A stretch of DNA of 64,000 nucleotides from Bradyrhizobium sp. 21 (GCF_023073335.1 NZ_JADPJG010000003.1:445076-509075); one strand, 5' to 3'. Counted from the first letter of the stretch, positions 9,068-18,004 are shown. The notes: generated by a model from the sequence alone, not told the origin. Made by a program: numbers and translations.

Positions 9068-12000
9068 TCAGGTCAGTTCGTCGTCCCGTGCGAGCATCTC
9101 GTTCAGCATCGCCTCGGCCTTGTGCCGGAGCGGCAGCGCGCCGCTCTCGGTGGCGATCGCGACGGTCGCCCGCAGGGCTGCAAGGATGACCGCCCTGGCC
9201 TCCGCATCCGACGGCGGCGTCACCACGGCCTCGCCGAACAGGGCCTCCGCCTCGAGGCCGGAAAACCCCTGCTGCCGCGCCGTGTTGCGCGCCTCACGCA
9301 GCATGTTCTGCGCGGTGGAGGCGTCGCCGAGGCGGTGGGTCGCCAGCGCAAGGTAGATCGAGCTGCGCAGCACCGCCGAGGTATAGCCGACCGCCTTCGC
9401 CTCCTCGCGCGCTTCAGTCAGCATGCCGCGCGCCCGGTCGAACAGCCCCTGCTCCAGATAGGCGATGCCGAGATGGCAGGCGAGCACCGGCACGAACAGC
9501 CGGATGCCGTGTTTCTGCGCCAGGACAAAGCCGTCTTCGAGAATGGCCGCGGCCGCGGCGGGGTCGCCCCGGCCGAGCATCAGCCAGCCGCCGCTATAGG
9601 CGGCGGCGACGCGGTCGTAGGGACGGCCCGTCTCCTCCGCGATCGCCGCGGCCTCACGCTGGAGCTGCTCGGCGGTATCGAGCTCGCCCATGACGGTGTG
9701 GGTGATGCTGTTCATCATGCAACAGAGCAGGAGCAAAGATCGTGGAGTCGTGCCAATCGGGGCGCTCGCTGCGGGCTCGGCGAGATGGGCGCGGGCCGTG
9801 GCCAGCATCTTTTCGGCGTTATGGTAGCGGCCGGACAGAAAATAGGCCTGCCCGAGACCGTATTGGGCGAGATTGCGCCAGGCGGGATTGCCCGAAGTTT
9901 CCGCCAGATGCACGACGTCCTCGCCGATAGCGACGGCTTCAACCGGCGTTCCATAGAAATTCTGCGCGCCCGCTCTCATGGTCATGGCCGCGACTTTGCG
10001 TCCAATGTCGTTGATCGCATCGGCTCGCCGTTCAGCTTCGCTTCCCAAATCCAGGGCCTCGGCGACACGCCCCGATCCGGCGAAGGCCAAACGCGCCTCC
10101 ATCCGGAGGTCAATGGCGTCCGCCTCTCGCCCGTGCGTCACCGGGGTCTTGTCGAGAGATCCCATAGCGATCTCGAAATAGTCAACCGCGTCGGCGTAGG
10201 CAGAACGAACCAGACACTTTCGAGCAGCGCTCCTGCCGTGTTGAAACGCCTTTTGCCAATCCTTTGCCCTGGTCGCGTGATAGCAGAGCGCGTCTGGACC
10301 ATCGGCCCATTCCTCGTCGCTCTCAAGAGCAGCCAGTATGCTGGCATGGATGCTTTCTCGCACCTTTTCGACCATCGAGTCATAGGTCACCTGCCGGACC
10401 ATCTCATGCCGAAATTCCAGCGAGTCTTCCAACTCGCTGTCGATCCTGACGAGCAGTTCGGTGCGGTCGAGCGCGGTGAGGCAATCCTGCAGGACGTCTT
10501 CCGGCAAGGCCGCCACTTTCCGCAACATGGCCTGGTTTGTCCGCGGTCCAAGCGCCGCAGCGATCTGGAGAAGCGACCGTTCCTGTCGTGACACGCGATC
10601 CAGCCGCGCCGCGATCACACCCTGAATGCTGCTGGGGATACCCAGCTCTTCAACAGGCCGTGCAAGGGAAAGATCACCCCACTGACCAAGAAGCATGCCG
10701 CTGTCCTTCAGACTGCGGCAGACCTCCTCGATGAACAGCGGCACGTTGGCAGTATGAGAGATGATCCGATTCTTCAAATCCGTGTTGGTCGTGGCGGGTC
10801 CGAGCATGTCCGCGAGCATGGCCCGGCCCGAATCGTCATCGAGAGGCCGCATCGCCACGATCTCCGGGCGACCCCGCGCGATCCACACCGGCATTCCATT
10901 GGGCCGCGTCGTCAGCAGCACAAGCAAATCGGGGCATTGCAGCCCGGAGAGGGTGGCCACAACCGTATCGCTGGCCCGATCGATCCAGTGCAGGTCCTCG
11001 ATCAGAAGGATCGTGCGCTGGCGACGCGCGACGCTCTCGACGATCGCGCAGCTTGCATCTGAAATCGCGCGTCCGCGCGCGTGAGGCTCCAGTTCGTCCC
11101 ATTGTGGATCGGAAATCGGCAGGTCCAGGACCGAGTCTATGGCTCGCTGGTGCACCGCCGGCAACGCATCTCTGGGATCGTCCGCCCTGGTCTGATCCCT
11201 TACGGCCGGCTCAAGGACCGACAGCAACAGGCGTTTGAGGGCGCTGTACGGTGCACCCTGGAGATTCGGACTGCACTCGGCATCGATCAGTCGCCAGCCG
11301 CTTGCCCGAAGGTCCTGCGCGAACTCATGTGCAAGCCGCGACTTGCCGATGCCGGCGTCGCCCATCAGCAGAACCGTCTGCCGGCTGGCGGCGACCTTTT
11401 CCGTCGCGCGCCACAGCAAGGCTCGTTCCGTCGTGCGGTCGACGAAACGGGACACACTGCGCGCACGTCGCACCCGCCAGCTCGAAAGATCGCTTGCCCC
11501 CATGACCCTGTACACAGGCAGGGGTTCGCCAAAGCCACGAAGCGCCTTGCGGCCTAGAGATTCGAAGCGCACGTGCCCGTCCGCGAGCTGCTGGCAGGCT
11601 TCGGAGACGTAAATCTGGTTCGCCTCGGCCGCTGCCTCAAGCCGCGCGGCCAGATGCTGGGCGGCGCCGCCGATCTCATAGACCTTGGAAAATTCGCTGG
11701 CGACCATGTAGGCCACCACGTGGCCCGAGTGCAGGCCGACCCGAACCTGAAGTCCGGCATCGCCCAGGCTGCCAACGCGCCGGACAAGCTCGATGGCAGC
11801 GTGGCAGGCCAGGGGTGCATGGTTGTCGTCGGCGATCGGGGCGCCGAATACCGCAGTCAGTCCGTCACCCAGCTCCTTGCTGACGATGCCGCCGAACTGG
11901 CGCACCGCACCTCTCATCGCCACCAGCGCCGGCTCAAGGCGTGACACCGCCTCCTCCGGCTCCAGCTCGGCAACAAGGCCGGTGGAATCGACGACGTCAG

Positions 12001-12124
12001 CACGCAGGATCGTCACGAACCGTCGTTCGCTGTCGGGATCGACGCGCTGACGGACCGCCGCTCCGCATTTGGAGCACCAGCTGTCGCCCGAACCAACCGC
12101 CGACTGACACGCGAAGCAATGCAT
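9068..12124 (-). CDS. Zinc ribbon - class III nucleotidyl cyclase-like - AAA ATPase - TPR-like signalling protein
   Basis: A 1,018-residue multidomain protein. Residues 3-20 hold a zinc ribbon (CFAC...CSKC). Residues about 33-210 form a class III adenylate/guanylate cyclase homology domain with metal-site Asp in LRADVVDSTG (D43) and ELGDGLTAVFG (D87) and the transition-state Arg in HLAARL (R161). The position that is normally the catalytic Asn holds His (H157), so activity is in doubt. An AAA-type ATPase follows (Walker A MGDAGIGKS near 255-262, Walker B TILLIEDLHW), and the C-terminal 400 residues are helical, TPR-like. The start at 12124 has GAAGG 7 bases upstream; the 94 codons before it are non-homologous. 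Such proteins are common in rhizobia, but their inputs are unknown. It is divergent from the unknown gene at 12376. Confidence 0.83.
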   Translation of the reverse strand: MHCFACQSAVGSGDSWCSKCGAAVRQRVDPDSERRFVTILRADVVDSTGLVAELEPEEAVSRLEPALVAMRGAVRQFGGIVSKELGDGLTAVFGAPIADDNHAPLACHAAIELVRRVGSLGDAGLQVRVGLHSGHVVAYMVASEFSKVYEIGGAAQHLAARLEAAAEANQIYVSEACQQLADGHVRFESLGRKALRGFGEPLPVYRVMGASDLSSWRVRRARSVSRFVDRTTERALLWRATEKVAASRQTVLLMGDAGIGKSRLAHEFAQDLRASGWRLIDAECSPNLQGAPYSALKRLLLSVLEPAVRDQTRADDPRDALPAVHQRAIDSVLDLPISDPQWDELEPHARGRAISDASCAIVESVARRQRTILLIEDLHWIDRASDTVVATLSGLQCPDLLVLLTTRPNGMPVWIARGRPEIVAMRPLDDDSGRAMLADMLGPATTNTDLKNRIISHTANVPLFIEEVCRSLKDSGMLLGQWGDLSLARPVEELGIPSSIQGVIAARLDRVSRQERSLLQIAAALGPRTNQAMLRKVAALPEDVLQDCLTALDRTELLVRIDSELEDSLEFRHEMVRQVTYDSMVEKVRESIHASILAALESDEEWADGPDALCYHATRAKDWQKAFQHGRSAARKCLVRSAYADAVDYFEIAMGSLDKTPVTHGREADAIDLRMEARLAFAGSGRVAEALDLGSEAERRADAINDIGRKVAAMTMRAGAQNFYGTPVEAVAIGEDVVHLAETSGNPAWRNLAQYGLGQAYFLSGRYHNAEKMLATARAHLAEPAASAPIGTTPRSLLLLCCMMNSITHTVMGELDTAEQLQREAAAIAEETGRPYDRVAAAYSGGWLMLGRGDPAAAAAILEDGFVLAQKHGIRLFVPVLACHLGIAYLEQGLFDRARGMLTEAREEAKAVGYTSAVLRSSIYLALATHRLGDASTAQNMLREARNTARQQGFSGLEAEALFGEAVVTPPSDAEARAVILAALRATVAIATESGALPLRHKAEAMLNEMLARDDELT

Positions 12125-12375
12125 TCCAGCGCCTTCAACGACTGCCGCGACAGTCCCGCTCCACCCCCGCGAAGCGTCCGATCCAACATTACCTATAGGA
12201 AAGGGCATGGCAATCGGGCCTGCGACATACGCGATGTGACTGGATAGTGGACGAGGTACCGTCCTGAGTAGTAGCGTGCCTGTGCACGGTGAACTGTGTG
12301 ATTGGCCACAAATGACGCGTAATTTCGGCCAGCAGCTACAGATTTTGACAAACCGACATATTGAGGAAACAGGCG

Positions 12376-12870
12376 ATGGCCGGACTGGTATATAGCGGCA
12401 AGTCATTTCGCGACTTGATGAACAGCAATTACTTTCCTTTGGCGAATATGAAAAAGAGTGTCGCGAAGCTCAAGGCATCGGACGACATCCACCTGCCGAC
12501 TTTGGAATACGGCCAATACCACCTGATTTTGAACCCGGCATCGAGCTGGCCGCAGGGAAGCGCCAAGTATTGGCACAAGGAAAAGGGCCGGGCGCGCGTC
12601 GATCTCAGCACCCAGCCGAACACGGTCCCCCTGTCCAAGGATGAGCCGGGCGTCATTCCCCTGACCCGATGCGATCTGCTCGATGCCTGTGTCCGGAAGT
12701 GCTTCAACTCCGAGCCGCCGATTCCGATGAAGACCAAAATCATCACCCACGAGGCAAGCGATGCCTATGCGCACCGGCACGAGATCAGGCTGGAGTGGGA
12801 ATACAAGAAGGGCGAGGACAAGGCTCCGACGCTGCTCTATCTGACCATGGTCTGCCCGCACAGATCGTGA
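12376..12870 (+). CDS. Hypothetical protein, unrecognised
   Basis: A 164-residue soluble protein with no signal peptide or membrane segment and an even charge distribution. I do not recognise a family. Visible features are Lys-rich N-terminal helices (MKKSVAKLKASDD), a YGQYHLILNPASSW stretch, several Cys (CDLLDACVRKCF) and a beta-rich C-terminus (HRHEIRLEWEYKKGEDK). The ATG at 12376 follows TTGAGGAAACAGGCG, giving an AGGA at good distance. It is divergent from the cyclase/AAA gene (251-base shared upstream region) and about 300 bases upstream of the SNase-like gene on the same strand. Codon use is like its neighbours. Confidence 0.7.
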   Translation: MAGLVYSGKSFRDLMNSNYFPLANMKKSVAKLKASDDIHLPTLEYGQYHLILNPASSWPQGSAKYWHKEKGRARVDLSTQPNTVPLSKDEPGVIPLTRCDLLDACVRKCFNSEPPIPMKTKIITHEASDAYAHRHEIRLEWEYKKGEDKAPTLLYLTMVCPHRS

Positions 12871-13172
12871 TCTTCAGAAATATTCTGCTTTGCGCAATAA
12901 ACGCATTTCCGCCAGCACTACAGGAGCGGGCATATTGTTTGCCGACTGATCGCCGCTGGCCCCAAGCCCCGGTGCTCCGCCCTTCGAGCACGTAAGCCCG
13001 AGAACGCCGCGGTCCGCTTCGTGCAGTTCGAAGCTGTCGCCGCAGCCGCGCGCGTGTCGCACCTGTCCCACTCTCCCGTCACGGGCCTGTCGCACGAAGA
13101 TGATCCGCTCCCTCTATGCGCGCGAGTCGTCTCAACGAGGCGATCGTTGCGTTCGTTTGACAGGAGCGGCCG
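12871..13172. other. Intergenic region without recognisable gene
   Basis: No open frame with family-like sequence is seen in this 302-base stretch. The last 15 bases hold the ribosome-binding sequence AGGAG of the SNase-like gene. The segment from 12880 to 12910 is locally A/T-rich and could carry a promoter for it. Confidence 0.4.
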
Positions 13173-14210
13173 ATGCCCGTTGGACTGCTGGAGGTCGAAG
13201 GCACCATCGAGGTCGGCCAGTTCTGGCCGGAGGGGCGGTCGGACGCCGACACCACCAAGGTCGTGGTGAATATCGCGCCGGACGCGATCCGCTTCCGCAA
13301 GAACGATTCTTCGCCATTCCAGCCGACCCACGTGTTCGACAATGCGAAGGTCAAGGGCCGGACCAATACGGCGCCGATCAAGAACGGCAAGCTCACCATT
13401 CGCCTGCAAGGCATCGACGCGCCGGAGCTGCACTATCAGCCCTCGCCACTGTCGCCCGCGGAGAAGAAGGGGCTCACCGAGCCCAAGCGGCAGGCCTATC
13501 ACGAGGTCACGCATCCTTACCGGCAACTGCTCGGCGCGACGTCGAGCAAGGCGCTGCATGATTTCCTCGCCGGTCTCGGCGAAGCCACCCTCGCCTGCCG
13601 GGTGTTTACCCATGTCGATGCGCCGAACGAAGTGTTCGACACCTATGGCCGGCTGGTCGGCGACATCGAGGTCACGATCGGCGGCCGAAAAATCGACGTC
13701 AACCATTGGCTGGTCGAGCAGGGCTTTGCCTATCCGACGTTCTACTCCTCGATGAACGACGACGAGATCAAGGCCTTGCTCGCGCTCGCCAAGTCCGCGC
13801 GAACGAAGAAGCTGCCGGTCTGGAAGCACCTCGCCAGGACGATTGGCGCCTTCGACTTCGCCCTGCGCGAGCCGAAGACAAACGAGACCGACGTGCTCGC
13901 CACCGACAAGGGCCCGGTGATCCTGCCGAAGCTCTACCGCCGCTATACCAACTGGTCGGCGCGCAAGAAGGCCAAGGTGACCAGCCAGACCTTCCAGAAA
14001 TTCCTGGACGAGGGATCCGGCGGCAAGCCCGACACCTGCTATGCGATCGACGACTTCCTCGCCAACGGCGTGCACTCGGCGACGCCGCGGAATTTTGCCG
14101 AGTTCGTCGAGGGCGGCAAGACGATCAAGTTTCAGCCGGAGGGGCTGGTGTTTGGGGAAGCGCCGTCGCGTTTGGTCGGGGCGGACGGGAAGCCGATTAC
14201 GGAGTTTTGA
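13173..14210 (+). CDS. Staphylococcal-nuclease-fold (thermonuclease-like) protein with extra N- and C-terminal regions
   Basis: A 345-residue protein without a signal peptide. The SNase signature is visible: LTIRLQGIDAPELH (R77, D82, E85, matching the nuclease Arg35, Asp40 and Glu43), then FDTYGRLVGDI (R160, matching Arg87) and VNHWLVEQGFAYPTF, the usual late strand/helix. The catalytic set therefore appears intact. It is longer than a typical 150-180-residue SNase: about 70 extra N-terminal residues, a roughly 45-residue insertion between the two motifs, and a 150-residue C-terminal tail of unknown fold. The start has AGGAG 7 bases upstream. It may hydrolyse phosphodiesters in the cytosol, but the role is unknown; the unknown gene at 12376 is its only same-strand neighbour. 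Confidence 0.7.
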   Translation: MPVGLLEVEGTIEVGQFWPEGRSDADTTKVVVNIAPDAIRFRKNDSSPFQPTHVFDNAKVKGRTNTAPIKNGKLTIRLQGIDAPELHYQPSPLSPAEKKGLTEPKRQAYHEVTHPYRQLLGATSSKALHDFLAGLGEATLACRVFTHVDAPNEVFDTYGRLVGDIEVTIGGRKIDVNHWLVEQGFAYPTFYSSMNDDEIKALLALAKSARTKKLPVWKHLARTIGAFDFALREPKTNETDVLATDKGPVILPKLYRRYTNWSARKKAKVTSQTFQKFLDEGSGGKPDTCYAIDDFLANGVHSATPRNFAEFVEGGKTIKFQPEGLVFGEAPSRLVGADGKPITEF

Positions 14211-14462
14211 AAGCTCTTTTATCGATGCTGGACGAACGCGCCGCGTGCCTCAGAGCTATCGCATAGGACCTTTTGCCGTATCCTGAGCACGCGCCTCTTC
14301 CTTCGAGACGACCGCTCCGCGGTCTCCCTCGGGACGAGGCCAATCGGCACGCGGACCCGTTGAAAATGCTGCCGCGCACCTCGCATCAGCCCGCGGAGCG
14401 CCTGAGGCGGGCGGTCTCGAAGGACGGCCGTTGGGAAAACCGCTCTCGGAGCAGTCGTTGGT

Positions 14463-15362
14463 CTAGCTGTCGCTCCGGAAAAACCGGTTCAGCTCCTGTG
14501 CAGTCTGCTGCGGATGCTCCTCCGGGAAGAAGTGCCCGCCATCAAACGCCTTTCCTTGCACGTCATCTGCCCAGGTCCGCCATAGCCCCAACGGGCCGCC
14601 CTCGCTTGCGTACCACGCGTTCAACGGGCCGCGGCCACTCCAAAGGACCAGGACGGGGCAATCAATTCGGCGGCCGGAATTGCGGTCCGCCGAATCGTGC
14701 TCGTGATCAATTGTCGCGGCCGCGCGGTATTCCTCGCAGATCGCATGAACATGCGCCTTATCGCTCAACGCTTCGACATAGGCTGCCCTAACCGTGGGAC
14801 TGAAAGTGCCTGGTGCAGACCCCCAGCCATGTAGCGCATTATCGATGACGGCATCGGGAGCTGCTGACAATAACCGCTCGGGAAGCGGCTCCGGCTGCGC
14901 AAGCAATGACCACGGCCAATAGCCGACCGCCAGGTTCTTGTCGGCGCGCTCCCAGGCATCGGCGATCGGAACGACGTCGAAGACGGCAAGCCGCTGCACG
15001 CGCTCGCGATGATCGAGCGCGAGCCGGTAGGCGACACGGCCACCGCGATCATGGCCCGCAACCGAGAAGCGGTCGAAGCCAAGTTTCGACATGACGGACA
15101 CCATGTCCTTTGCCATCGCCCGTTTTGCATATGGCGCATGGTCCGGGCTGGAGGGAGGACAGCCGCTGCGGCCATATCCGCGAAGATCGGCGCAGACCAC
15201 GGTAAATTGCTCAGCGAGCAATGGCGCAACGCTTCGCCACATCAGATGCGTCTGCGGAAATCCGTGTAACAGGAGAACGGCCGGTCCTGAGCCGGCCCGA
15301 CGGATGAAGATTTTCCCTTCGTCCGTCTGAACATCGGCCGCGACGAAATCCTCGAACTCCAT
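14463..15362 (-). CDS. Alpha/beta hydrolase, haloacetate dehalogenase / epoxide hydrolase-like
   Basis: A 299-residue alpha/beta hydrolase very like the fluoroacetate dehalogenase family. Motifs are LLLHGFPQTHLMWR (oxyanion HG-F), the nucleophile Asp in GHDRGGRVAYR (D105, with R106 and R109), D129, and the catalytic His in DGGHFFPEEHP (H277). Trp and Tyr of the halide pocket are present (W151, Y212), but the position of the halide-binding His (His155 in the Rhodopseudomonas enzyme, by my alignment from memory) is Pro150 in GYWPWS. A different substrate, such as an epoxide or other haloacid, is plausible. The start at 15362 has GGGAGG upstream; the longer frame to 15515 has no homology. It is a single gene convergent with the SNase-like gene. 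Confidence 0.82.
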   Translation of the reverse strand: MEFEDFVAADVQTDEGKIFIRRAGSGPAVLLLHGFPQTHLMWRSVAPLLAEQFTVVCADLRGYGRSGCPPSSPDHAPYAKRAMAKDMVSVMSKLGFDRFSVAGHDRGGRVAYRLALDHRERVQRLAVFDVVPIADAWERADKNLAVGYWPWSLLAQPEPLPERLLSAAPDAVIDNALHGWGSAPGTFSPTVRAAYVEALSDKAHVHAICEEYRAAATIDHEHDSADRNSGRRIDCPVLVLWSGRGPLNAWYASEGGPLGLWRTWADDVQGKAFDGGHFFPEEHPQQTAQELNRFFRSDS

Positions 15363-15590
15363 TGGACTGGTCCTCCCGAACGACGGCAAACCAACAAAGG
15401 CGTACCGGGTGGTCCCGGTAGCCCCCATGTTGACGCCCGGCTCCATCCTCGGTTCCCACCGGGCCGCGCAGAACGATTGCCTGTCGTGCACCGAGGCGGC
15501 GCCCTGCCCTGACATGCAAGGAAGGCGAACGTGTCTGTCTTGCCTTTCGCAGGCATAGACAGGCAGAGCTGTCCCGAATTCGGCTTTACC

Positions 15591-16703
15591 CTATCGGCAA
15601 GGCGCCTCGGCGATCATCCGCGCCTGCTCGAGAAAGCTCCGCAGCGGGACGGTCGGCGGATGGCTTTCGTCCTCGCGTGCATCGGTCTCGTACATGTGCA
15701 CGATGACCATTCCGGACTTCGGAATCGCGAGCATCCACTGGCCGAAATAGCCCCATGCGAAATACGAGCCCGCCAGCACCGAATCGTCGGCCACCTCCGG
15801 AATCCACCACAACAGCCCGTAGGACGCCCGGCGGCGAACTGCGGTGGGCGGATGCATCTCTTCCGAACGCGTGACCGGCCTCGTGATCTGGCGAGTCCAA
15901 TCGGCCGGCACGATTTGACGACCCTGCCATTGACCTTCCGTCAGCATCAATTCGCCAATACGCGCCAAATCGCGCGCCGAAAGATAGAATGGATAGGCCA
16001 AGTGGCTCGAACGCGAAGGCTTGCCGCTGCGGTGATGGCGCGCAAGATCGAAGTCTTCCAGGCTCAGCGGAGAGGCGATGTCCTGCGCGAAAGCAGCGTA
16101 GATGTTACGTCCCGTACGCTGCTCATAGATGTCGCCTGCAACGTTGAAATCCCAATTGTTGTAAAGGAAGTATCGACCCGGCAATTGTGAGCCGCGGGGA
16201 GGCGCGCCCGCCGCATCGTCGCCGGGATTGGCCGCCGGATGATAGACACCCGAGCGCGCAGCAAGCAGATCGCGCACGCGGGCTTGTCGCTCGATCGGCA
16301 GCAGACCGCCGACATCGTCGATCCCGAGCTCGGCAAGCGTCGCATCGAGGTTGATGCGGCCGTCCTGCACGGCCTGACCGTACAACATCGCAAGCAGGCT
16401 CTTTCTCACGGAACGAACGAGCGACGGTCGCGCAATCGGCCCCTCGCTGAAGACAATCTGGTCGCCGCGCACGGCCATGAAGGCAGTCGTGGCCTGATGG
16501 CGCAATTGCTCGCGAAGGCCAGCCAGCACGGCGCGGCATTCGGCACTTTGAGCAGCCTGAGCATCGGTGCGCCAATAGGTCGAAGCCGGAAGATCAGAAT
16601 TCGCCTCGGTCGACATCCCCGCCGCCTCGGCCGCGGCGGGCCGACTCCATCCCGTCAGCACGGCAAGCACGAAAATAGCGAGAACCCGAGACACGGAAGG
16701 CAT
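15591..16703 (-). CDS. Serine hydrolase, class C beta-lactamase / penicillin-binding-protein fold, exported
   Basis: A 370-residue protein with a signal peptide (MPSVSRVLAIFVLAVLTGWS, cleavage near RPAAAEA). The nucleophile motif SxxK is SVRK in VRSVRKSLLAMLYGQ, and the second motif YxN is YNN in RYFLYNNWDF. Members cleave esters, amides or peptides outside the cytoplasm; which one is unknown. An in-frame ATG at 16763 would add 20 residues, but it lies inside the terminator of tRNA-fMet and would hide the signal peptide, so 16703 is preferred. Single gene, same strand as the tRNA. Confidence 0.78.
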   Translation of the reverse strand: MPSVSRVLAIFVLAVLTGWSRPAAAEAAGMSTEANSDLPASTYWRTDAQAAQSAECRAVLAGLREQLRHQATTAFMAVRGDQIVFSEGPIARPSLVRSVRKSLLAMLYGQAVQDGRINLDATLAELGIDDVGGLLPIERQARVRDLLAARSGVYHPAANPGDDAAGAPPRGSQLPGRYFLYNNWDFNVAGDIYEQRTGRNIYAAFAQDIASPLSLEDFDLARHHRSGKPSRSSHLAYPFYLSARDLARIGELMLTEGQWQGRQIVPADWTRQITRPVTRSEEMHPPTAVRRRASYGLLWWIPEVADDSVLAGSYFAWGYFGQWMLAIPKSGMVIVHMYETDAREDESHPPTVPLRSFLEQARMIAEAPCR

Positions 16704-16736
16704 GATCGACGCTTGACCCGAAACGACCCACAAAAC

Positions 16737-16767
16737 AAAAATGGCCCGCTTGATACGGGCCATTTTT
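16737..16767 (-). terminator. Rho-independent terminator of tRNA-fMet
   Basis: The stem ATGGCCCG (16741-16748) pairs with CGGGCCAT (16756-16763) over a 7-base loop, extended by A/T pairs on both sides. On the minus strand the stem is followed by TTTTTGTTTTG, a good terminator 25 bases past the tRNA 3' end. The symmetric A/T flanks could make it bidirectional. Confidence 0.85.
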
Positions 16768-16792
16768 CATCGGAACCGGTAAAGTCCGAATT

Positions 16793-16869
<77 letters not shown>

Positions 16870-17242
16870 TTAAACCGTTGCTTTGCCTTCGATAAAGTGC
16901 CGGGGACGGTGAGGTAAGGCCGGCGCTGTTCGCGTGGCTTGCTCTCTGGTCCCAAAGGCTTCCTTGGAAGGCAACCCCGGGCAAAGCCCGTCGGGTGCGA
17001 GGGCTATGTACCAACCCGGGGTGCCTTTGGAAAGGGCTGCGGGGAGGTTTTTTTCGACTTTATGACAGCGAACTGGGCCGATTTCCCGCTCATTTGGTGC
17101 GTCCTTGCCAGAAGTTCCACAAACGGCCGGCTTGCGGCAACAAAACCAAGCGGCCAACGCCGAGTCTTCGCCAAACATCTCTGTGGCTACGGGTCCCGGA
17201 TCGGCCCGCGCCTTGGGCGTGCTTGTCGGGGACGAGGAAGAA
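16870..17242. other. Long intergenic region upstream of tRNA-fMet
   Basis: This 373-base gap lies between the tRNA 5' end and the SDR gene, both on the minus strand. It should hold the tRNA promoter just above 16869. A strongly self-complementary stretch from 16968 to 17054 is listed separately. No supported protein gene is visible. Confidence 0.5.
16950..17054 (+). ncRNA. Candidate structured RNA or attenuator
   Basis: A long interrupted helix can form: AAGGC (16968-16972) plus ACCCCGGG (16974-16981) pair with CCCGGGGT (17015-17022) plus GCCTT (17023-17027), leaving one bulged A. Inside it AGCCC (16985-16989) pairs with GGGCT (17001-17005). A run of seven T (17048-17054) follows on the plus strand. 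The pairing is direct sequence evidence; that it is a transcribed RNA is inference. It does not match the tmRNA, RNase P, SRP or 6S signatures I know. Confidence 0.35.
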
Positions 17243-18004
17243 TCAATTCAGCAAGAACCCGCCATCCACCGTCACCACGCTCCCCGTCATGTAGCGCGAC
17301 GCCTTCGACGCCAGTAGCAGGATCGCGCCGTCGAGATCGGACTCGGCGCCGACGCGGCGCTGGGGGATGCGTTTTGCCAACCGCTCCCCTGATGGCGTCG
17401 ACCAGAACGCGTGGTTCATCTCGGTGTCGATGTAGCCGGGCGCCAGCGCGTTGATGCGGATGTTCTGCCCCGCAAGCTCCAGGGCCATCGCCCTGGTCGC
17501 CTGAATGATGCCGGCCTTGGAGATCGCGTAAGGCGACACCGCCTTCAACACGCCGGTGCCGAGCACGGAGGCGATGTTGACGATGTTGCCTTCCTGCTTG
17601 CGCGCGATCATCCGCCGCGCGATTTCAGTGGCGAGGAAATAGGCGCCCTTGAGATTGGCGCCGATCACCGCGTCCCAATCCGCCTCGGTCTGTTCGGTCG
17701 CGAGCTTTTCGATGGCGATGCCGGCATTGTTGATCAGCACCGTGACCGGGCCGAGCGCGGCTTCCGTGGCGTCGACGGCCCTGGCGATCGATGCGGTGTC
17801 GGTGACGTCGAGCGCGACGGCGGCGGCACGGCCGCCCTTGCCGCGGATCTCTTCTTCCAGGCTCTTGAGCTTGTCGGTCTGCCGCGCCGCGAGCGCGACG
17901 GCTGCACCACGCGCTGCCAGCACCCGGGCAAATTGCCGCCCCAGCCCCTGGCTCGCGCCCGTCACGAGGATGGTTTCTTTACTGACGTCAAATAGGTCTG
18001 ACAT
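17243..18004 (-). CDS. SDR family oxidoreductase (FabG-like)
   Basis: A 253-residue classical short-chain dehydrogenase. The cofactor motif is TGASQGLGRQF, followed by NNAG and the active-site S...YAISK (catalytic Tyr and Lys both present), with the C-terminal GSVVTVDGGFLLN. It should reduce a keto group or oxidise an alcohol with NAD(P)(H); substrate unknown. The start at 18004 is the first Met of the family-like N-terminus MSDLFDVSKETILVTG. Its promoter region is shared with the divergent cvpA-like gene. Confidence 0.88.
   Translation of the reverse strand: MSDLFDVSKETILVTGASQGLGRQFARVLAARGAAVALAARQTDKLKSLEEEIRGKGGRAAAVALDVTDTASIARAVDATEAALGPVTVLINNAGIAIEKLATEQTEADWDAVIGANLKGAYFLATEIARRMIARKQEGNIVNIASVLGTGVLKAVSPYAISKAGIIQATRAMALELAGQNIRINALAPGYIDTEMNHAFWSTPSGERLAKRIPQRRVGAESDLDGAILLLASKASRYMTGSVVTVDGGFLLN

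Noticed and set aside
8948..10591. 547-codon plus-strand frame opposite the cyclase/AAA gene
   Set aside because: No recognisable motifs, composition typical of antisense frames; the minus-strand protein has Walker and cyclase motifs.
12345..12350. TTGACA as -35 box for the unknown gene at 12376
   Set aside because: Only 26 bases separate it from the start codon and no -10 element fits in between.
16950..17054. 6S, SRP, tmRNA or RNase P RNA identity
   Set aside because: None of the conserved sequence signatures of these RNAs is present; it is kept only as an unnamed structured candidate.
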